The notes below the pieces were generated by a model that was given only the letters and a program-made list of their open reading frames with translations, made no database searches and was not told where the DNA came from. A program made the position numbers and the translations under genes. Positions 1 to 7,606 of a DNA stretch of 46,033 nucleotides are shown here, in pieces (the stretch's first letter is position 1; every line of letters begins with the position of its first letter). Origin of the DNA: an uncultured Acidimicrobiales bacterium (GTDB lineage Bacteria; Actinomycetota; Acidimicrobiia; Acidimicrobiales; SHLQ01); contig CALHYX010000018.1 in the NCBI GenBank assembly GCA_938041035.1, positions 1 through 46,033 of the forward strand. The letters run 5' to 3'.

Positions 1-1258
1 CAGCCGGCGCGGCCATGACGACGCGTACGGCCTCAAGTTCGTCCGGTGCGCGCAGCACCGGGACCTCGCCGGTCGGCAGCTGCTCGACGATCCGGGACTT
101 CTTGGTGAGCCTCGGCAGACGACCGGTGGACTCCTCACCGAGCTTGACCAGCTCGGGCCCCGGGCCGTGGCCATCGGGTTCCCCACCCGTCCCGGCGGCG
201 AGATCGATGACGTGGCCGGCTCCACCCTCACCGTTCCCCGGATCCCCATCAGCACCGTCCTCAGAAGCACCGTCCCCATCAGCACCGTCCTCAGAAGCAC
301 CGTCCTCATCGGCGCTCGTCTCATCGGTGTGGGCGGCGGAAGCCGATTCGTCGACCTGCACCAGGGGATGCCCCACCGTCCGGGCGGCGGCGAGCTCGTT
401 CTCCAGGTCCTCGACGGTTACCTCGTGCACCGGGACGGCCTTGGCCGCCGCCTGTGCCGCGGCCCGCGCCTCGGGCAACGAAATCTCCACATCGGCGACG
501 ATCTCATCCAAGGCCTGTTGGGCACTTTGGAACGAGGCCAGCAGGCGATCTCGACCGGCGCGAATCTGCTCGAGCTCGCGGCGACCCGTCTGCCGGCGGC
601 GCGCCAGGTCGGCGAGGATCCGCTCGCGCACGACCTGCGCTTCAGCGACCATCTGGCGACCGGTCTCCCGGCCGTGATCAACCTCCTCGCGAGCCTCGAT
701 CTTGGCCCGGTCGCGCAGCTGTTCGGCCGCGAATCGAATCTCGGCCGCCTGTTCCTCGGCCTCGCCGGCCCGGCTCTCCAGCAGTTCGTTCGCGCTCAGC
801 CGGATGCGGTCGGCATCGTCGCGGGCGTTGGCCCGCAGCCGCTCGGCATCGTCCCCCGCTTCGTCTCGCAGCACCTGGGCATCGGCCTCGGCGGCCCGTA
901 GGAGCTCGTCCACCTCGCGCTCGGCGCGCTGGAGCCGCTCGGCCGACGCTTCCCGGGCGGCCTGTAGGACCCGGGCCGCCTCGTTGCCGAGCGCCTCGGT
1001 GAGGGCATCCTCGTCCAGGTCATCGATCGAGCGCGGTACTTCGGCCAGGGCGCGGCGCATCGCCTGGAGATCGCGTTCGAGCAGTTCGATCTTGTGGTTC
1101 TGCTCGCGGATCTCGTCGTGGGCCGCGGCGAGGGACTGCGATGCCCGCTGCAAAAAGTTGCGGACTTCGACCTGGTCATAGCCCTTGCGCGCCACGTTGA
1201 AGTCGGCTCGACCGACCTCTACCGGGCCCGGGTTCGAAGAATCACCACGATCAGCCAC
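1..1258 (-). CDS. DivIVA-domain coiled-coil protein (partial, 3' end beyond left edge)
   Basis: The reading frame starts at GTG 1258 and stays open for 419 codons to the left edge, where no stop is reached. Residues about 18-40 (ADFNVARKGYDQVEVRNFL) match the DivIVA N-terminal membrane-targeting domain with its typical GYD-x-x-EV core. Residues about 41-280 are heptad-rich Glu/Arg/Ala coiled coil (many RAEREVDELL-like stretches). After that comes an acidic Gly/Asp/Glu linker with two exact 10-residue repeats (see repeat at 244-303), then a more basic tail. DivIVA/Wag31-type proteins sit at cell poles and septa and organise wall growth; this one is larger than the classical 250-aa type and resembles the long accessory paralogues of actinobacteria. 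The start is supported by a TACCAT hexamer 7 nt upstream and no visible Shine-Dalgarno, so the mRNA may be leaderless. Family assignment is good; exact role is inferred. Confidence 0.8.
   Translation of the reverse strand, partial: MADRGDSSNPGPVEVGRADFNVARKGYDQVEVRNFLQRASQSLAAAHDEIREQNHKIELLERDLQAMRRALAEVPRSIDDLDEDALTEALGNEAARVLQAAREASAERLQRAEREVDELLRAAEADAQVLRDEAGDDAERLRANARDDADRIRLSANELLESRAGEAEEQAAEIRFAAEQLRDRAKIEAREEVDHGRETGRQMVAEAQVVRERILADLARRRQTGRRELEQIRAGRDRLLASFQSAQQALDEIVADVEISLPEARAAAQAAAKAVPVHEVTVEDLENELAAARTVGHPLVQVDESASAAHTDETSADEDGASEDGADGDGASEDGADGDPGNGEGGAGHVIDLAAGTGGEPDGHGPGPELVKLGEESTGRLPRLTKKSRIVEQLPTGEVPVLRAPDELEAVRVVMAAPA
244..303. repeat. Two exact 30-bp tandem copies inside the DivIVA-like gene
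   Basis: Unit ccccatcagcaccgtcctca plus ten more bases occupies 244-273 and again 274-303 without mismatch. In the gene's frame each copy encodes ten residues (G-A-S-E-D-G-A-D-G-D), building an acidic flexible linker. Such in-frame units commonly vary in copy number by slippage. Confidence 0.9.
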
Positions 1259-1265
1259 ACCGTCG

Positions 1266-1271
1266 ATGGTA
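1266..1271 (-). promoter_or_regulatory. Candidate -10 hexamer TACCAT, leaderless start at 1258
   Basis: The hexamer fits TAnnnT and lies 7 nt before the GTG start of the DivIVA-like gene, so transcription would begin at or next to the start codon. No Shine-Dalgarno is visible in that gap. Confidence 0.5.
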
Positions 1272-1348
1272 CGAGAAACCAGCGAAAAGTGAGAATTTGA
1301 CCACAGCCAGTGATGGCCGGGGCGTTCGTCACCGACCGCGCCGGTGGG

Positions 1349-2542
1349 TCAGGTCGTCAGGGCCACGCCGTCGACGGGTACGGCATCGCCGCCGAGCCGC
1401 TCGAGCGCGGCGAGCGCCTCGTCGAGCGTGCCCACCTCGACGATCTCCATGTCGCCGGCTCCGGCGTAGATCTCATCTCGCGCACAGACCGGCAACTCGG
1501 GGTCACACTCGCGCTGCACAGGCATGATGAACACGTCGGCGCCCCCTCGTCGGGCGGCGATGACCTTCTGGCGGACACCGCCGACGCCACCGACCGTGCC
1601 GTCGAGGCGCATCGTGCCGGTGATCGCCACCTCCATGCCCCCGGGGAGATCGCCCTCGGTGAGCTTGTCGAGGATCGACAACGTGAACGCGAGTCCCGCC
1701 GAAGGTCCACCGACGTTGCCGGTGCTGATATCGACGTCGAACGGCAGCTCGTTCTGGTCGAACCGGGTGCCGGTGACCACCCCCAGCAGGCCTTGACCTT
1801 CACCGTTGTCGCCGAGGGTGAGCGACTCCGTGCGCTGTTCGCCGACGACGTTTTCGACCGTCAACTCGATCTCGTCGCCCGGCGCCCGGGTGATGATCTG
1901 GTCGCGCAATGCGCCCGAGGACAGCGTCGACACGCCGTCGACGGCGACGATCACGTCACCACACTCGATAACGGAGCGGGCGGCACCGTCCTCGACGAGC
2001 CGCTCGACCGCGGCCCCGCTCGCGGACACCGGCTCGAATCCGAGCCGGTTGAGCGCCACGATCACGGCGGTGGACTTCGAGGTTCGCATCATCTGGGCGT
2101 TGCACAGGTCGTTTTCTTCGGGGGTCTGCGTCCCGAAGATCTCCTCCTGGTCCCGCACGTCGCTGGCATCGTCGATCGACGCCGCCATCCACTCCCACAC
2201 CGTCAGTAGCGGAATCCGCACCGTCGTGTAGTACAGGTTGCCCTCGGACTCGAACTCCTCGGCCCCATCGATCAGGACCAGATTCTCCGTCGCCCGGATC
2301 CCTCCGGGTTTCAACGCCACCTTGGGCACCCGGATCAAAAAGCCCGCGACGACGATGCCGGCCAGCAGGCCCAGGATGACTCCCGCCACCACCCACCGAC
2401 GCCCCGATATCCACTGCCCGCGCCAGTCGCGCTCCGCCTCGCGGTCTCCCTCGGGCGTCTCGGGCGGTAACGTGGTCGCCGTGCTGCTCGCCTCCGTCTT
2501 TTCCGACGCACTCACCACGCCGTCATCGTCGACCTCACTCAC
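1349..2542 (-). CDS. Membrane-anchored PDZ / Lon-like (S16) serine protease, YlbL family
   Basis: 397 residues from GTG 2542. A charged cytoplasmic stretch of about 48 residues is followed by one membrane helix (residues about 49-70, VVAGVILGLLAGIVVAGFLI). A PDZ domain lies at about 165-240 (GDVIVAVDGV core). The C-terminal part is a Lon-type proteolytic domain: nucleophile Ser281 in GGPSAG and general base Lys326 in VRQKV, the Ser-Lys dyad of family S16. There is no ATPase domain, so this is the ATP-independent, membrane-tethered YlbL arrangement common in Gram-positive bacteria, presumably acting outside the membrane on envelope proteins. It is transcribed towards the DivIVA-like gene but the facing stop lies about 90 bp away from that gene's start. 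Family assignment is firm; substrate unknown. Confidence 0.9.
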   Translation of the reverse strand: MSEVDDDGVVSASEKTEASSTATTLPPETPEGDREAERDWRGQWISGRRWVVAGVILGLLAGIVVAGFLIRVPKVALKPGGIRATENLVLIDGAEEFESEGNLYYTTVRIPLLTVWEWMAASIDDASDVRDQEEIFGTQTPEENDLCNAQMMRTSKSTAVIVALNRLGFEPVSASGAAVERLVEDGAARSVIECGDVIVAVDGVSTLSSGALRDQIITRAPGDEIELTVENVVGEQRTESLTLGDNGEGQGLLGVVTGTRFDQNELPFDVDISTGNVGGPSAGLAFTLSILDKLTEGDLPGGMEVAITGTMRLDGTVGGVGGVRQKVIAARRGGADVFIMPVQRECDPELPVCARDEIYAGAGDMEIVEVGTLDEALAALERLGGDAVPVDGVALTT

Positions 2543-2648
2543 GGTTGTCGGCTACCTCATCGTGTTTGCAGTCGTCGGATTCGGGCTTACCGGGCGCTCC
2601 ACCGATGGTCGAAACGGATTCCCGTTCCAGGGTGCCACGCTCGCACCG

Positions 2649-2999
2649 GTGGGCCGATACGCCACGGTACTTTCTTCGCCCCGGTTGTCGCGTTCGGGTC
2701 CGCTGGTTCGCTCGCTGTTGACCCTGGCGGCCGAACAGTCGCCGCCGACCCGGCCGCGCCCGGTGGGCAGCGACGGCTTCCTCCGGCCGAGCGAGCGGCC
2801 CTGGTGGATGTTGCTCGGTTTCGGTCATCGCCCGCCCGAACCGCCCGTCACCGGTCGCGCTGCGCAAACGAAGTGGTGGGAGCGCATCCGCAGCCTCATC
2901 TTCCTGGCCGCGTTGGTCGCGGGCCTGGGCCTGCTTCTGGCCGGCTTCATCGGCGGCACCATCTTTCTCGGTGGCTACCTGCTCGAGCAGGCCGTCTGA
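2649..2999 (+). CDS. Small single-pass membrane protein, function unknown
   Basis: About 116 residues if translation begins at GTG 2649; an earlier in-frame GTG at 2562 is possible but the codons between them have poor GC at third position, so the later start is preferred. The N-terminal part is Arg/Pro-rich and cytosol-like with a short aromatic patch (PWWMLLGF). A strong hydrophobic helix fills residues about 78-112 (SLIFLAALVAGLGLLLAGFIGG) and the protein ends a few residues later. Codon use is clearly coding and the antisense frame has poor protein character. It diverges from the PDZ/Lon-like protease and converges on the next gene. I do not recognise a family. Confidence 0.5.
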   Translation: MGRYATVLSSPRLSRSGPLVRSLLTLAAEQSPPTRPRPVGSDGFLRPSERPWWMLLGFGHRPPEPPVTGRAAQTKWWERIRSLIFLAALVAGLGLLLAGFIGGTIFLGGYLLEQAV

Positions 3000-3012
3000 C
3001 GCTTTCGGTGCC

Positions 3013-3693
3013 TCACCGACCGAAGCGACCCAACGGCTTGGACCGCTGATGGCGGGCAAAGGCCTGCGCCCGGGCCCGCTCATCGTCGGGCAGGTCCCGA
3101 ATGGCGAGGCGGTCATAGTCACCGCTCAGTTCGCCGGGAACGATCCGCTCGGGCGAAAACGATGCCGATGCTTCTTCGGCCGCGTGCGCGAGGCGGGCGG
3201 ACCGGCGCCGTTCGCGTTCCACCACCAAGGGCCGCGACGGCCACACACCGCCGTCGTTGCGGTGTGGGGTCACGACCTCGCTCGGTGGGCCGACGACGTT
3301 CGGGTCGATGGTCGGTTCGGCCCGGACCATGGTTGCGACGGCGGGCGCGCTCGGTTGCTCTTCGCCGGCGAGCGGACGGCCCTCGAGGTTGGTCGGCGGG
3401 GATTCCAGCATCTGGGAGCTGAGGGTCTCCGAGGTCAGGGTCTCGGGGTCGACGAAGAACGAGGTGGTCTCGGCGGACTCGACCGATGGCGCATCCGCGA
3501 GCGTTGCGACCGCGTCCGGGGCCGTCAGACCGGGTTCGGTCAGCGCCAAATCCACCAAGGCGCACAAGCGCAGATCCGAGACACCGCCGGTGCCGGCCAG
3601 TTCGATGGTCCGGGCCAGGGCGGTGTTGATCGACGCGAACAGCTCGACGGTGGTGTCACCGTCGGAGGGTTTGAAGATGACGACGTGATGCAC
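3013..3693 (-). CDS. Uncharacterised acidic 226-residue protein
   Basis: The frame is open upstream to 3843, but a near-perfect Shine-Dalgarno AGGAGG stands 7 nt before GTG 3693, which decides the start and frees the region in front of the divergent HEAT gene. The first 80 residues look folded (VHHVVIFKPSDGD...TVELFASINTAL) and resemble a small alpha/beta domain. The rest is Pro/Glu/Ser-rich and probably disordered, ending in a basic tail rich in Arg (ARAQAFARHQRSKPLGRFGR). There is no signal peptide or membrane segment. I do not recognise the family; it may be a lineage-specific protein. Confidence 0.65.
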   Translation of the reverse strand: MHHVVIFKPSDGDTTVELFASINTALARTIELAGTGGVSDLRLCALVDLALTEPGLTAPDAVATLADAPSVESAETTSFFVDPETLTSETLSSQMLESPPTNLEGRPLAGEEQPSAPAVATMVRAEPTIDPNVVGPPSEVVTPHRNDGGVWPSRPLVVERERRRSARLAHAAEEASASFSPERIVPGELSGDYDRLAIRDLPDDERARAQAFARHQRSKPLGRFGR

Positions 3694-3809
3694 GCTGGTG
3701 CCTCCTGGAGCGGGAAGGGACGGGCCGGATGCCGCCTCCGTCCAATCGGACACCGCCGCACCGACTTGAATAGCCATTCCCGACCGAAGCCGTCGGCGAG
3801 CATCGCGCC

Positions 3810-4430
3810 ATGAGTAACCCACCGCCTGCGGCCCGATCCGCATCGGTCGCCAACCGCCGCGCGGTCACCGCGGCCGGCCATCGGGACGACGAGGCCACCG
3901 TGCGGTCCTACCTGGCCGACCCGGACCCGGCCGTGCGGGCGGCCGCCCTCGGGGCACTCGCGCGGCTCGACGCGCTCACGGCAGCCGACCTCGGGCCGGC
4001 GATGACCGACGGCGACGTCGGGTTACGGCGACGGGCGGTCGAATTGGCCGCCGGGGTCGACGACGTCGATCTGATGGCTTCCCTCGCGGACGCCGACGCG
4101 ACCGTGGTCGAGATGGCGGCCTGGTCCTGTGGCGAACGATCGGCAACACCGCAGGTGATCGATGCGCTGAGCGCTCTGGTGCTCGACCACGACGACGCCC
4201 TTTGCCGCGAGGCCGCGGTCGCGGCCCTGGGCGCGCTCGGCGACCCGGCGGGGCTCCCCGCCATACTCGCCGGCTGTCGGGACAAGGCCACGGTGCGCCG
4301 CCGAGCGGTGCTCGCGCTCGCGCCGTTCGCCACCCCCGAAGTGACCGCCCAGCTCACCGCCTCCCTCGAGGATCGCGACTGGCAGGTCCGTCAGGCCGCC
4401 GAAGACCTGATCGGACCGGCGTCCGACTGA
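3810..4430 (+). CDS. HEAT-repeat (PBS-lyase-like) protein
   Basis: 206 residues. From residue about 25 to the end the sequence is a chain of short helical pairs of about 30 residues with the PBS-lyase HEAT signature: DPDPAVRAAALGALARL, DGDVGLRRRAVELAAG, DADATVVEMAAWSCGE, DDALCREAAVAALGALGD and DRDWQVRQAAEDL. These form an alpha-solenoid that binds other proteins; no catalytic residue is visible. The stop codon at 4428-4430 directly abuts the stop of the convergent mreB gene with no base between, leaving no room for a separate terminator. Partner unknown. Confidence 0.85.
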   Translation: MSNPPPAARSASVANRRAVTAAGHRDDEATVRSYLADPDPAVRAAALGALARLDALTAADLGPAMTDGDVGLRRRAVELAAGVDDVDLMASLADADATVVEMAAWSCGERSATPQVIDALSALVLDHDDALCREAAVAALGALGDPAGLPAILAGCRDKATVRRRAVLALAPFATPEVTAQLTASLEDRDWQVRQAAEDLIGPASD

Positions 4431-5438
4431 TCAGCGGCCCTTGTTGTCGAGGAACATCGCCTTGACCGCCTCGTAGCTCTCGATGCACCGACCGGCACCG
4501 AGGACAACGCATTCGAGCGGCGTCTCAACCAGCTGCACCGAGACTTCGGCCTCCTCGGCGATGCGCCGATCCAAGCCGCGCAACATGCCGCCACCGCCCA
4601 CCAGGTTGATGCCCTGCACGATGAGGTCCTGGGCGAGCTCGGGCGGCGCCTGCGCCAGACACGTGAGTACGGCGTCGACCATGGCCGTCACCGGTTCATC
4701 GATCGCCTCCCGGATCTCGCCGGGGGTGAGCACCACCGTCTTCGGTAGACCGCTCATCAGTTCCCGCCCGCGCACCTCGGCGCGGACCTCGCCCTCGGTC
4801 GGAGCCGCCGAGCCAATGGTGAGCTTGATCTCTTCGGCCGTGCGCTCGCCGATCGCAATGCCGTACTCGCGCCGCACGAACGCCTGAATGGTGGAGTCGA
4901 TGTCGAACGACCCGACCCGCACCGCTTCGAGCGCCACGACCCCGCCCAACGAGATCAGGGCCGCCTCCGAGGTACCGCCACCGATATCGATGACCATGTT
5001 GCCGACCGGTTCGTGGATCGGGAGGTTCGCACCGATGGCGGCCGCCATCGGCTGCTCGATCAGCTGGGCATCGGCGGCGCCGGCGCGCCGGGCGGCCTCG
5101 GTGACGGCTCGACGTTCGACGGCCGTGATCGCCGACGGCACACAGATGACGACTCGGGGCCGGTTGAACCGGCTCACGCCGACCCGCTGCAATAGCAGGC
5201 GGATCATGCGCTGAGTGACATCGAAGTCGGTGATGGCGCCGTTGCGCAAGGGACGCACCGCCACGATGTAGCTCGGGGTGCGGCCGATCATCTGCCACGC
5301 CTCGTGGCCCATCGCGAGGACGTCTTTGGTCTGGCTGTTCAGCGCGATAACCGACGGCTCGTTCAACACGATGCCCTCGCCCCGCGCGTAGACGAGCGTG
5401 TTTGCGGTGCCGAGATCGATGGCGAGGTCGCGCGCCAT
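4431..5438 (-). CDS. mreB: Rod-shape-determining actin homologue MreB
   Basis: 335 residues, the usual MreB length. The actin-fold nucleotide motifs are present: phosphate 1 loop DLGTANTLV (residues 8-16), phosphate 2 region VIDIGGGTSE, and the adenosine motif VGGGGMLRG near the C terminus. MreB polymerises under the membrane and guides cell-wall synthesis. It is the last gene of a three-gene minus-strand operon (moaE - small membrane protein - mreB) with only 3 bp between the preceding stop and its ATG. No mreC or mreD lies next to it, unlike the standard mreBCD locus, so it may be a stand-alone paralogue. Identification is firm, coupling to wall elongation is family knowledge. Confidence 0.95.
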   Translation of the reverse strand: MARDLAIDLGTANTLVYARGEGIVLNEPSVIALNSQTKDVLAMGHEAWQMIGRTPSYIVAVRPLRNGAITDFDVTQRMIRLLLQRVGVSRFNRPRVVICVPSAITAVERRAVTEAARRAGAADAQLIEQPMAAAIGANLPIHEPVGNMVIDIGGGTSEAALISLGGVVALEAVRVGSFDIDSTIQAFVRREYGIAIGERTAEEIKLTIGSAAPTEGEVRAEVRGRELMSGLPKTVVLTPGEIREAIDEPVTAMVDAVLTCLAQAPPELAQDLIVQGINLVGGGGMLRGLDRRIAEEAEVSVQLVETPLECVVLGAGRCIESYEAVKAMFLDNKGR

Positions 5439-5441
5439 CGA

Positions 5442-5699
5442 CTAGCGGTCGCCGAGGCCGGGTTGGGGGCCGCTCGGTGTGGGCGGAGGCGGAGTGGCCC
5501 GCCGTTGCCCCGGGCGGGTGAGCGGTTGGCCGGGCTGATCGGGTTGCTCGGGCGCCAACGCAGACAGATTGCGACTGAACTCGTGGACACTGTTGTCGAG
5601 CTTGGGCTTGCGGGGCTGGCGTTGCATCAGCCACAGCACGCCAAAGCCGATCAGGCTCAGCACGACGGCGAGGCCGAGAAACGCGACGGGAGAGTTCAT
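5442..5699 (-). CDS. Small single-pass membrane protein between moaE and mreB
   Basis: 85 residues: an N-terminal membrane helix (residues about 5-25, VAFLGLAVVLSLIGFGVLWLM) followed by a basic, then Pro/Gln-rich cytoplasmic tail that is probably disordered. Its ATG overlaps the moaE stop by four bases (ATGA, 5696-5699), which implies translational coupling, and mreB starts 3 bp after its stop. The tight placement suggests a membrane-associated protein co-produced with MreB, but no family is recognised and the link to cell shape is inference from position only. Confidence 0.75.
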   Translation of the reverse strand: MNSPVAFLGLAVVLSLIGFGVLWLMQRQPRKPKLDNSVHEFSRNLSALAPEQPDQPGQPLTRPGQRRATPPPPTPSGPQPGLGDR

Positions 5700-6187
5700 G
5701 GTCGGCCGACCTCGGTGATGTGTTGGGCTTCGAGGCCCCAGCTCTCCCCGTCGGCCCAGACCTCCCGCTTCCAGATCGGAACGGTCGACTTCAATTCGTC
5801 GATACAGAACTGGCCGGCCGAAAACGCCGCGCCGCGGTGGGGCGATGAGGCGACGACGACAACGGCGGACTCGCCGACGGGCACCGGACCCACGCGATGG
5901 ATCATCGCCAGCCGACGAACGTCGGGCCAGCGCTCGCGGGCCGCATCGGCCAGCGCCACCAGTCGAGGCTCGACCTGTTCTTCGTAGGCCTCGTATTCGA
6001 GCACGGAGACGCCGGGGCGGCCGGTCGAATGGTCACGGGCGGTGCCGCTGAACAGCACGACCGCGCCACAGTCGGGGCGAACCGCCCACGCGTACAGACC
6101 ACCGATGTCGAGCGGGCCCGCCGTAAGGCCAACCCACAGATCTCGGTCGTCCGCGGGGGGTAAGGCTTCGAGGGCGGGCGTAGACAC
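5696..6187 (-). CDS. moaE: Molybdopterin synthase catalytic subunit MoaE
   Basis: 163 residues from GTG 6187; the frame stays open further upstream, but GGAGG four bases before this GTG and the normal MoaE length (about 150) decide the start. MoaE signatures are clear: GAVVLFSGTARDHS (domain start), YEAYEEQ, IHRVGPVPVGE, ASSPHRGAAF and the active-site stretch KSTVPIWKRE with the lysines that help transfer sulfur from MoaD thiocarboxylate to precursor Z, giving molybdopterin. No other moa gene is in this window. It leads an operon with a small membrane protein and mreB, an unusual pairing of cofactor synthesis with the cytoskeleton. Confidence 0.92.
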   Translation of the reverse strand: MSTPALEALPPADDRDLWVGLTAGPLDIGGLYAWAVRPDCGAVVLFSGTARDHSTGRPGVSVLEYEAYEEQVEPRLVALADAARERWPDVRRLAMIHRVGPVPVGESAVVVVASSPHRGAAFSAGQFCIDELKSTVPIWKREVWADGESWGLEAQHITEVGRP

Positions 6188-6353
6188 AGGACCTCCATCT
6201 TGAGCCAGATCGGCGGAGTACAGCAAGATCGGCGAGCCGAACGGCTCCGATCGAGACCCGGCGAGACGCTGCATCCGCCGGAATGGTTCACCGAAATGAT
6301 GAAAAACAACGAAAAATCTCGCTGGTCGCGGAAATTGTGACGCCCGGTGCCGA

Positions 6354-6359
6354 TATTCT
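6354..6359 (+). promoter_or_regulatory. Candidate -10 hexamer TATTCT before the HtrA-like gene
   Basis: TATTCT ends 8 nt before GTG 6368. It supports GTG 6368, not the longer GTG 6347, as start and suggests a leaderless mRNA. An A/T-rich patch (6296-6338) lies just upstream in the divergent intergenic region shared with moaE. Confidence 0.45.
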
Positions 6360-6367
6360 CTCGCTCC

Positions 6368-7606
6368 GTGGGTGAGTTTGGATTCGACGACGATGCCGGT
6401 TCTGCCGAGCGTGCACCGTCCGAGGACGAACGCGTCTGGCGTCACCCATCCGAGATCGGCTCGCTGATCGGCGCCACCGACATGCTCGGCGGAAACGGCG
6501 GGGGCGGAGGCAACGGGTTTGTCATGGGCATGTCCGGTGCTCTGGCCCCCGAACGTCGCTCCTGGGGGCTGGCAGCCGGATCCGCCATCGGTGCCGCGTT
6601 GTTGGTCACCGCTGCCTTCATGGCCCTGGGTCAGCTGGACCCCGACCTCATCGTCGTTCGCGAACGACTCGCCGTACAGCCCGTGACCACGGTGCCCGAG
6701 GTTGTCTCGCCGGACGACTGGGCGGCCACGGTGGCCGAACGGGTCGAACCGGCCGTCGCCCGACTCACCGTCCGCACCGCCGACGGCATCGAAACCGGCT
6801 CCGGGGTGCTGCTGCGCGACGACGGCTATCTGGTCACCGCCCGATCGGTGATCGCCGGCGCCGAAAGCGTGGCGATCACCCTCGATGACGGCACACCTCT
6901 ACCGGGCACGGTCATCGGTGCCGACTACGTGAGCGGTCTCGCCGTCGTGCGGGTCGAGAGCAGTGACCTCCCCACCGCCGTCCAGGCACCGAGCACGACG
7001 ATGACCACCGGCCAAGACGTCGTCGTCGTGGGCCACCGCTCGACCGAGGAACGGCTGCTGTCGGGTTCGATCATGAGCACCGAGAACACGTTGGTGGATC
7101 GCCTGGCTCGCCATCACCACGACCTTGCGCTGATCGATCAGCGACCGGGCGCCGAACACGCCGGGGCCGCGGTCGTCGACAACACCGGCGCGTTGATCGG
7201 GATCGCCCTGCCCGTCGACGGCCACCTGGGCGGCACCGCCGTGCTGCCGATGGACATCGTCCGCAGCGTCACCGCGGACATCATGTCCACGGGGGTGGTC
7301 GAGCACGACGGTTGGCTCGGTGCCGAACTCGAAACCGTGTCCGCCCCCGCCGGCTCAGGGCCAACGATCGGGCTCGGCAGTGGCGCTCGTGTCGACGGCC
7401 TCATCTTCAACAGTCCGGGCCACCGCGCCGGGCTACGCGCCGAAGACCTGATCGTGGCCATCAACCGCTCGCCGGTGACGTCGCTCCAGGCACTCGAACA
7501 GGCGATCGCCGGATTCGGCCCCAACCACGCCGCCACCCTGACCGTGGTGCGCGACGGTGAGCTCATCACCGTCGAGGCCGTGTTGGGCCGTCGTCCCGCC
7601 CGTTAG
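6368..7606 (+). CDS. HtrA-like trypsin-fold PDZ protein lacking the catalytic triad (pseudoprotease)
   Basis: 412 residues from GTG 6368. An acidic N-terminus and Gly-rich linker lead to one membrane helix (about 66-88), then a trypsin-like domain (about 115-305) and a PDZ domain (about 315-405, GLIFNSPGHRAGLRAEDLI). The layout equals membrane-anchored HtrA/DegP proteins, but all three catalytic positions are replaced: the TNAHVV histidine is Ser160 (TARSVI), the DLAVL aspartate is Gly190 (SGLAVV), and the GNSGGP serine is Ala265 (EHAGAA). It therefore cannot work as an HtrA protease and more likely binds unfolded or specific envelope proteins as a scaffold or chaperone. The last four bases overlap the end of the convergent lipoprotein gene. 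Fold assignment firm, function inferred. Confidence 0.85.
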   Translation: MGEFGFDDDAGSAERAPSEDERVWRHPSEIGSLIGATDMLGGNGGGGGNGFVMGMSGALAPERRSWGLAAGSAIGAALLVTAAFMALGQLDPDLIVVRERLAVQPVTTVPEVVSPDDWAATVAERVEPAVARLTVRTADGIETGSGVLLRDDGYLVTARSVIAGAESVAITLDDGTPLPGTVIGADYVSGLAVVRVESSDLPTAVQAPSTTMTTGQDVVVVGHRSTEERLLSGSIMSTENTLVDRLARHHHDLALIDQRPGAEHAGAAVVDNTGALIGIALPVDGHLGGTAVLPMDIVRSVTADIMSTGVVEHDGWLGAELETVSAPAGSGPTIGLGSGARVDGLIFNSPGHRAGLRAEDLIVAINRSPVTSLQALEQAIAGFGPNHAATLTVVRDGELITVEAVLGRRPAR

